Source: Anaerolineaceae bacterium (lineage in GTDB: Bacteria; Chloroflexota; Anaerolineae; Anaerolineales; Anaerolineaceae). Taken from it: a stretch of DNA of 7,808 nt. Where the stretch lies: contig JAIOTF010000046.1 in NCBI GenBank assembly GCA_021107195.1, positions 1 through 7,808 of the forward strand, written 5' to 3'. Positions 4,115-7,808 of the stretch are shown in pieces; positions within the stretch are counted from its first letter, which is position 1, and every line of letters starts with the position of its first letter. The notes beneath the pieces were generated by a model that was not told the DNA's origin, ran no database searches, and was given only the letters and a program-made list of their open reading frames with translations. The position numbers and the translations under genes are program-made.

Positions 4115-7078
4115 CTAAATCCCCTCAATAAACCCATCAAAGCTATCCACCGGCCTGAAGACCACCTCATTCCCCAAAGCCGAAAAATGCGCACGTCCGC
4201 ACTGTATCTTGGCGCGCTCTGTTGGACGCAGGGCTTCAGCCAGGATATTGCCTTTGGTCTCCAAAACAAAGTACAGTTTTTGATCTCCATCATCCTCAAC
4301 CAGCACCGCCCAGTCGGGATTATAGGAACCAATTGGGGTATTGATCTTGAACCAGTCCGGCAGCTTGGCATACGTCTTCACGCTGGCATTGCTCTCAAAG
4401 CGCTGTGCAAAATTGGCTTCAGCATCTGAGTCATAAACGACATACTCATAAACTGATTTGCTGCTTTCCAACATATTCTTTGAAAGATAGCCAAACAACT
4501 CCTCGTCCTGGAACAGCTCCTGGGTGTAATAGGCCTCCTCACCGACCTTGGTGTATTTCACGCCATCCACGATCATCATTCGCAATTCACTGGTAATGAT
4601 TTTGGCCACTTCGTCGATATACTTCTGCGGATTTTTCTTGAACAAGCCTAATGTTCCACTCTTGGTTAAAATCTTTACAATCGTTTTTCGTGTCAGGAAA
4701 GTCTTGTTCTGCAGGAAGGAAATAATATCGGGCAGGAAAACGCGCTCATTGACCGCGCCCACAGAATAACCATCTTTTTCTTCGGCAATTACGCCGCCTA
4801 CAGTGATAGCCAGCCCGCCTTTGCGATACATCCATTTGGGCGCACGCACGTTGATTTCCAGTTTAATTGCCTGGATGCATTTCTCGATCAACTTCTCGCT
4901 ATCAAACTGCACTGAATAAGTAGTTTTGTATTTGATCCTGTCCCAAAGCTGCTTAAATTCTGGACTCAAATACACCTGCTTGTTCAGTTTGATCTTGCGT
5001 TTATCATCACTGTTTTTGATATTCAGCTTGCCGCTGACCTTCCGTGTCAAAGCGATAATTTGATCCTTGCTGGTTTCAAACTTCTCCGGCACTTCAAAGC
5101 GCTCTTGTTTCAGGTCAAGCTTGAGCTGATCGGTGACCTTACCGCGGGCGTCAACGTATTCTTTCTCCTGGAAGAACGCAAACAATTCCTCAGAAGCTTC
5201 CTGGCCCAGATAGGCCACGGAACCGTCTTCCTGTTCAACCGGGATATTGGCAAAGGTGTGCGCCTCGATCACGCCAAAGCGGATGCCTTCTTCCTGCTCG
5301 ATCTCACGCTGCAAGCCTTCGGCAAACTCCTCGTAGCTTTCATTCGCCATCACCGTCAGGGTGTTCACATCAAATCCGTGCAAACGTTCTCCATCCTGGT
5401 TGACGCACAAACGCATCCCGCGCCCGATTTCCTGGCGGCGCTTGACCTCCGAGCGGGTTTCATTGAGCGTGCAGATTTGGAACACATTCGGGCTGTCCCA
5501 ACCTTCCCGCAGAGCAGAGTGGGAGAAGATGAAACGCAGGCGGCTGTCAAAACTGAGCAGTTTTTCCTTATCCCGCATGATCAGGGTATAAGCATCATCA
5601 TCGTCCTGAGACTTACCGCTGGAATCCTTGAAGGTTTTGGTACGCTTATCAATGGAGAAATAGCCATCGTGTACCCGTTCGACTTCTTCATCAAAGTCAA
5701 TGCCTTCAAAAAGAGTGTGGTATTTTGGTTTTCGGATTAATTCCCGATAGGCCTTCTCAAACATTTCGGCGTAGATCCCCTTTTGCGGGTTACCTCCTTC
5801 ATCGTAAATGCGATAGTTGGAAACGCGGTCAATGAAGAACAGACTCAGAACCTTGACGCCCTTTTTGTTGAGAATCAATTCTTTGTCAAGATGTTCTTCA
5901 ATCGTCTTGCGGATTTGCATTTCCTTCAAATGCAACTGGTCAACATCGCCAAACGTTTCACCCTTTCTTAAAATAAGTGATTGGCTGGTGAAATCAATGT
6001 ATTCATTGCCTGGTTCGCAGTAAATATCATTGACCACATAGCCATCATACACTTCCCGGTGGCCAGATTTATCATACAGATCATCACCGTGCTTAACCGT
6101 AACAGTCTTCTTTTGAATGCCATTCCTGCCTTGAAAATCAATTTCCAATCGTGCAGTAATGGGAGACCTTGTATTGTTCACCGACACCAGGCGCATATAA
6201 GCATCATTGTGTGCATTGGTCGCCTCAAATCCAGCCACCTCGATCTGCTTGACCAGTTCCAACTCATAGGCATCAACCGCATCCAGCTTATAGATCGGGT
6301 CGTGCTTCTGCACGTGGGTGGCAGAGTAGCGGAAGATACACATTGGGTGCAACGAAGCAATGGCTTCCTTCGCTTTTTGGGTTGTATCCACAGACTGCGG
6401 CTCATCGATGATCACAAAAGGACGGGTTTCCTGGATCAGTTCAATCGGTTTCATCCCATTCAGCTTGTCATTAGGACGGTGAATAATATTGGCTTTGGTT
6501 TCCTTGCTGGGGTCGGTAAAACTCCTGCGGAAAGCATCAATATTGATAATCATTATTTGAATATTGTCGCTCACTGCAAAATTGCGCACCTGATCCAGCT
6601 TGCCGCTGTCATACACAAAGAATTCACAAATGGTATTGTCGTACAGATTCTTAAAATGCGTATCCGTGATCTCCAAAGTCTTCTTGACGCCTTCCTTGAT
6701 CGCCAGAGAGGGGACAACGATTACAAACTTAGTAAAGCCATACGCTTTGTTCAACTCATAGATTGAGCGCAGATAGACGTAGGTTTTTCCGGTGCCGGTT
6801 TCCATCTCCACGTCAAAATCATACTGACCGCGAATAAGCTTCTTGGTCCGGGGGAGACCATTACGCAACTGCACCGCCTGCAAATTGTGCAGAATATCCT
6901 CTTCATCCAGTTCAAGCCGGTTGCCAATGCCGTTCTGCGTATCCTGCAGGCCAATCTGGCCGAGCATATACGAAACAGTGAAATTAGACTGCTTCGGCGT
7001 CTGCCCCAGAAAAAGGTCTTTTACCGAGGTGTAGGCATGTTGTTGATACACCAGGTTGGGATTGAATTGCAGTTTCAT
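4115..7078 (-). CDS. res: Type III restriction-modification enzyme, Res subunit (helicase-nuclease)
   Basis: The 987-residue protein is full length for type III Res. With Mod it translocates along or senses DNA using ATP and cuts near unmodified sites. Superfamily 2 motifs are in order: Walker A METGTGKT (92-99), motif Ia FVIVVPSLAIKEGV (118-131), Walker B with IIDEPQ (223-228), motif III RYSATH (250-255), motif V SHSALREGWDSPNVFQICTL (519-538) and motif VI RRQEIGRGMRL (547-557). The C-terminal PD-(D/E)XK nuclease shows NPDW (D922) and LETKGN (E940, K942). All key residues are intact. I start at ATG 7078, because a TTG two codons upstream overlaps the preceding stop. The upstream gene's TGA ends 2 bases before this ATG, and GGAAGAG lies within that gene's last codons, indicating translational coupling. 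GC content is clearly lower than in murJ (23 of 60 bases at 4921-4980). The mod gene is expected beyond the right edge. Confidence 0.93.
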   Translation of the reverse strand: MKLQFNPNLVYQQHAYTSVKDLFLGQTPKQSNFTVSYMLGQIGLQDTQNGIGNRLELDEEDILHNLQAVQLRNGLPRTKKLIRGQYDFDVEMETGTGKTYVYLRSIYELNKAYGFTKFVIVVPSLAIKEGVKKTLEITDTHFKNLYDNTICEFFVYDSGKLDQVRNFAVSDNIQIMIINIDAFRRSFTDPSKETKANIIHRPNDKLNGMKPIELIQETRPFVIIDEPQSVDTTQKAKEAIASLHPMCIFRYSATHVQKHDPIYKLDAVDAYELELVKQIEVAGFEATNAHNDAYMRLVSVNNTRSPITARLEIDFQGRNGIQKKTVTVKHGDDLYDKSGHREVYDGYVVNDIYCEPGNEYIDFTSQSLILRKGETFGDVDQLHLKEMQIRKTIEEHLDKELILNKKGVKVLSLFFIDRVSNYRIYDEGGNPQKGIYAEMFEKAYRELIRKPKYHTLFEGIDFDEEVERVHDGYFSIDKRTKTFKDSSGKSQDDDDAYTLIMRDKEKLLSFDSRLRFIFSHSALREGWDSPNVFQICTLNETRSEVKRRQEIGRGMRLCVNQDGERLHGFDVNTLTVMANESYEEFAEGLQREIEQEEGIRFGVIEAHTFANIPVEQEDGSVAYLGQEASEELFAFFQEKEYVDARGKVTDQLKLDLKQERFEVPEKFETSKDQIIALTRKVSGKLNIKNSDDKRKIKLNKQVYLSPEFKQLWDRIKYKTTYSVQFDSEKLIEKCIQAIKLEINVRAPKWMYRKGGLAITVGGVIAEEKDGYSVGAVNERVFLPDIISFLQNKTFLTRKTIVKILTKSGTLGLFKKNPQKYIDEVAKIITSELRMMIVDGVKYTKVGEEAYYTQELFQDEELFGYLSKNMLESSKSVYEYVVYDSDAEANFAQRFESNASVKTYAKLPDWFKINTPIGSYNPDWAVLVEDDGDQKLYFVLETKGNILAEALRPTERAKIQCGRAHFSALGNEVVFRPVDSFDGFIEGI

Positions 7079-7080
7079 AG

Positions 7081-7808
7081 TCAATCTTCTCTTCCGTCCT
7101 CAAGGGCTTCATTGTTAACTTCTTCCAGCAGATCACGGGCATTCCTTGGTGTAACGACCGGCTTGCCGGTGCGCTTTTCAATTTCCTGGCGTGCATTGCC
7201 GGCAACCGTGCCGCCCTGATGAGCGATTTTCTTGCTGGTATTAAATGTTTTGGGCTTCTTTTCTTTTGAAATTTCTGTTGTGCTTACTTCCGCCAGCATA
7301 TTCAGCACCAGTTCCAGATTGCTCATATTATCGCGCAGGTTTTCCTTTTTCAGGCTCTTTAACTTCTTGTAGTCTTTAACCCCGCGCCCCGACCATGCTT
7401 CTGTGATCTCGTTGGTCAAAATGGCATACTCCAACCCTTTTTCAACCCCGCTGCGCTGCCATTCATCGGTCAACTCTTTGCGCACTTCAATGCTTTTCAG
7501 GCGTTGATTGATCCACTGCGGCGAATAGCCCTTCTTGAGATAGGTCTCCATCGCACGCTCAAAGGCTTTTTCGGGGTCTTCGGTTTCTTCAATGCGTTCA
7601 TAGCCAACACGCGCCAGCCACACCTTGAAAGGCTCCGCATTAGGGGAGGGAATGCTCTGGATAATGCGCAGTAATTGCTCCGTGTCAGCAACATCGGTCA
7701 ACCGCATTTTCCCGTCAGCAGCGGGCATTTTCAAACCGTGACAAATTGTCACGGTTTGATTCCCTTCTTTGATCAAGCGCTCTTTCATCTTGCGCCAATA
7801 CGCTGCCG
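7081..7808 (-). CDS. BRO-N/antirepressor-like protein in the restriction operon, 5' end cut by window
   Basis: The frame is open through the right edge, so the ATG at 7788 is internal: codons before it read AAYWRKM, which is typical mid-domain sequence of this family. About 241 residues are visible. They show the conserved block LTDVADTEQLLRIIQSIPSP followed by NAEPFKVWLARVGYERI (about 36-72). A middle region LTDEW...GLEYAILTNEI and a C-terminal FNTSKKIAHQGGTVAGNAR (about 188-206) follow. Such proteins are annotated as BRO-family or phage-antirepressor-like; the missing N-terminus should hold the BRO-N DNA-binding fold. DNA binding is inferred from the family. Its TGA (7083-7081) lies 2 bases before the res ATG, so the two are very probably one operon. 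A perfect 29-base dyad lies inside the gene (7731-7759). Whether it controls the operon or has another role is unknown. Confidence 0.85.
   Translation of the reverse strand, partial: AAYWRKMKERLIKEGNQTVTICHGLKMPAADGKMRLTDVADTEQLLRIIQSIPSPNAEPFKVWLARVGYERIEETEDPEKAFERAMETYLKKGYSPQWINQRLKSIEVRKELTDEWQRSGVEKGLEYAILTNEITEAWSGRGVKDYKKLKSLKKENLRDNMSNLELVLNMLAEVSTTEISKEKKPKTFNTSKKIAHQGGTVAGNARQEIEKRTGKPVVTPRNARDLLEEVNNEALEDGRED
7731..7759. repeat. Perfect 13-bp inverted repeat with 3-base centre, inside the BRO-like gene
   Basis: TCAAACCGTGACA (7731-7743) and TGTCACGGTTTGA (7747-7759) are exact reverse complements around AAT. On the coding strand it spans codons for NQTVTICHGLK, a segment I remember as well conserved in the family. 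It could be an operator dyad for the BRO-like or another regulator, a stable mRNA hairpin, or a by-product of codon choice. The symmetry is certain; the function is not. Confidence 0.75.

Noticed and set aside
5060..6766. Plus-strand open frames of 226 and 261 codons opposite res
   Set aside because: They lie wholly antisense to the intact helicase and nuclease coding sequence, with no start signals or domains.
7711..7725. Small CCCG...CGGG hairpin next to the 29-base dyad
   Set aside because: Only a 4-bp stem with a 7-base loop, too weak to claim as a feature.

Overview
The window looks like a chromosomal segment of a Gram-positive-like or deep-branching bacterium. The style of the genes (a divergent MurJ, an alanine-dehydrogenase-like oxidoreductase, a small four-helix membrane protein, a TATAAT box directly abutting a start codon) suggests Chloroflexota, perhaps Anaerolineae. 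That placement is inferred from gene character, not from a marker gene, so it is tentative.

Left edge (1-127): the 3' end of an IS3-family insertion sequence, namely the last 28 codons of its integrase-type transposase followed by a probable right terminal inverted repeat. A gene-free stretch (128-409) follows, unusually rich in perfect or near-perfect hairpins. It ends in a very good sigma-70-type promoter (TTGGCA, 16 bp, TATAAT) that drives a short four-helix membrane protein (485-859) and possibly, after a 68-bp gap, an alanine dehydrogenase/transhydrogenase-like oxidoreductase (928-2058).

Middle (2059-4001): an intergenic region holds an apparent 42-codon gene remnant and a strong REP-like hairpin. 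Then comes murJ (lipid II flippase family), whose best start has an extended -10 box 7 bases upstream and no Shine-Dalgarno, as expected for a leaderless mRNA. This MurJ lacks the arginines known to be essential in the E. coli protein.

Right (4115-7808, minus strand): a lower-GC block converges on murJ. It encodes a complete type III restriction enzyme subunit (Res: superfamily 2 helicase plus a PD-(D/E)XK nuclease). Immediately upstream is a BRO-N/antirepressor-like protein, cut by the right edge, whose stop codon lies 2 bases before the res ATG. The matching methyltransferase (mod) is not in the window and would be expected further right. The BRO-like gene contains a perfect 13-bp inverted repeat with a 3-base centre inside its coding sequence, the most striking unexplained sequence signal here. 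The best candidate for something under-described is this BRO-res cassette: a putative DNA-binding regulator built into a type III restriction operon, with an intragenic dyad that could be its operator or an mRNA hairpin.
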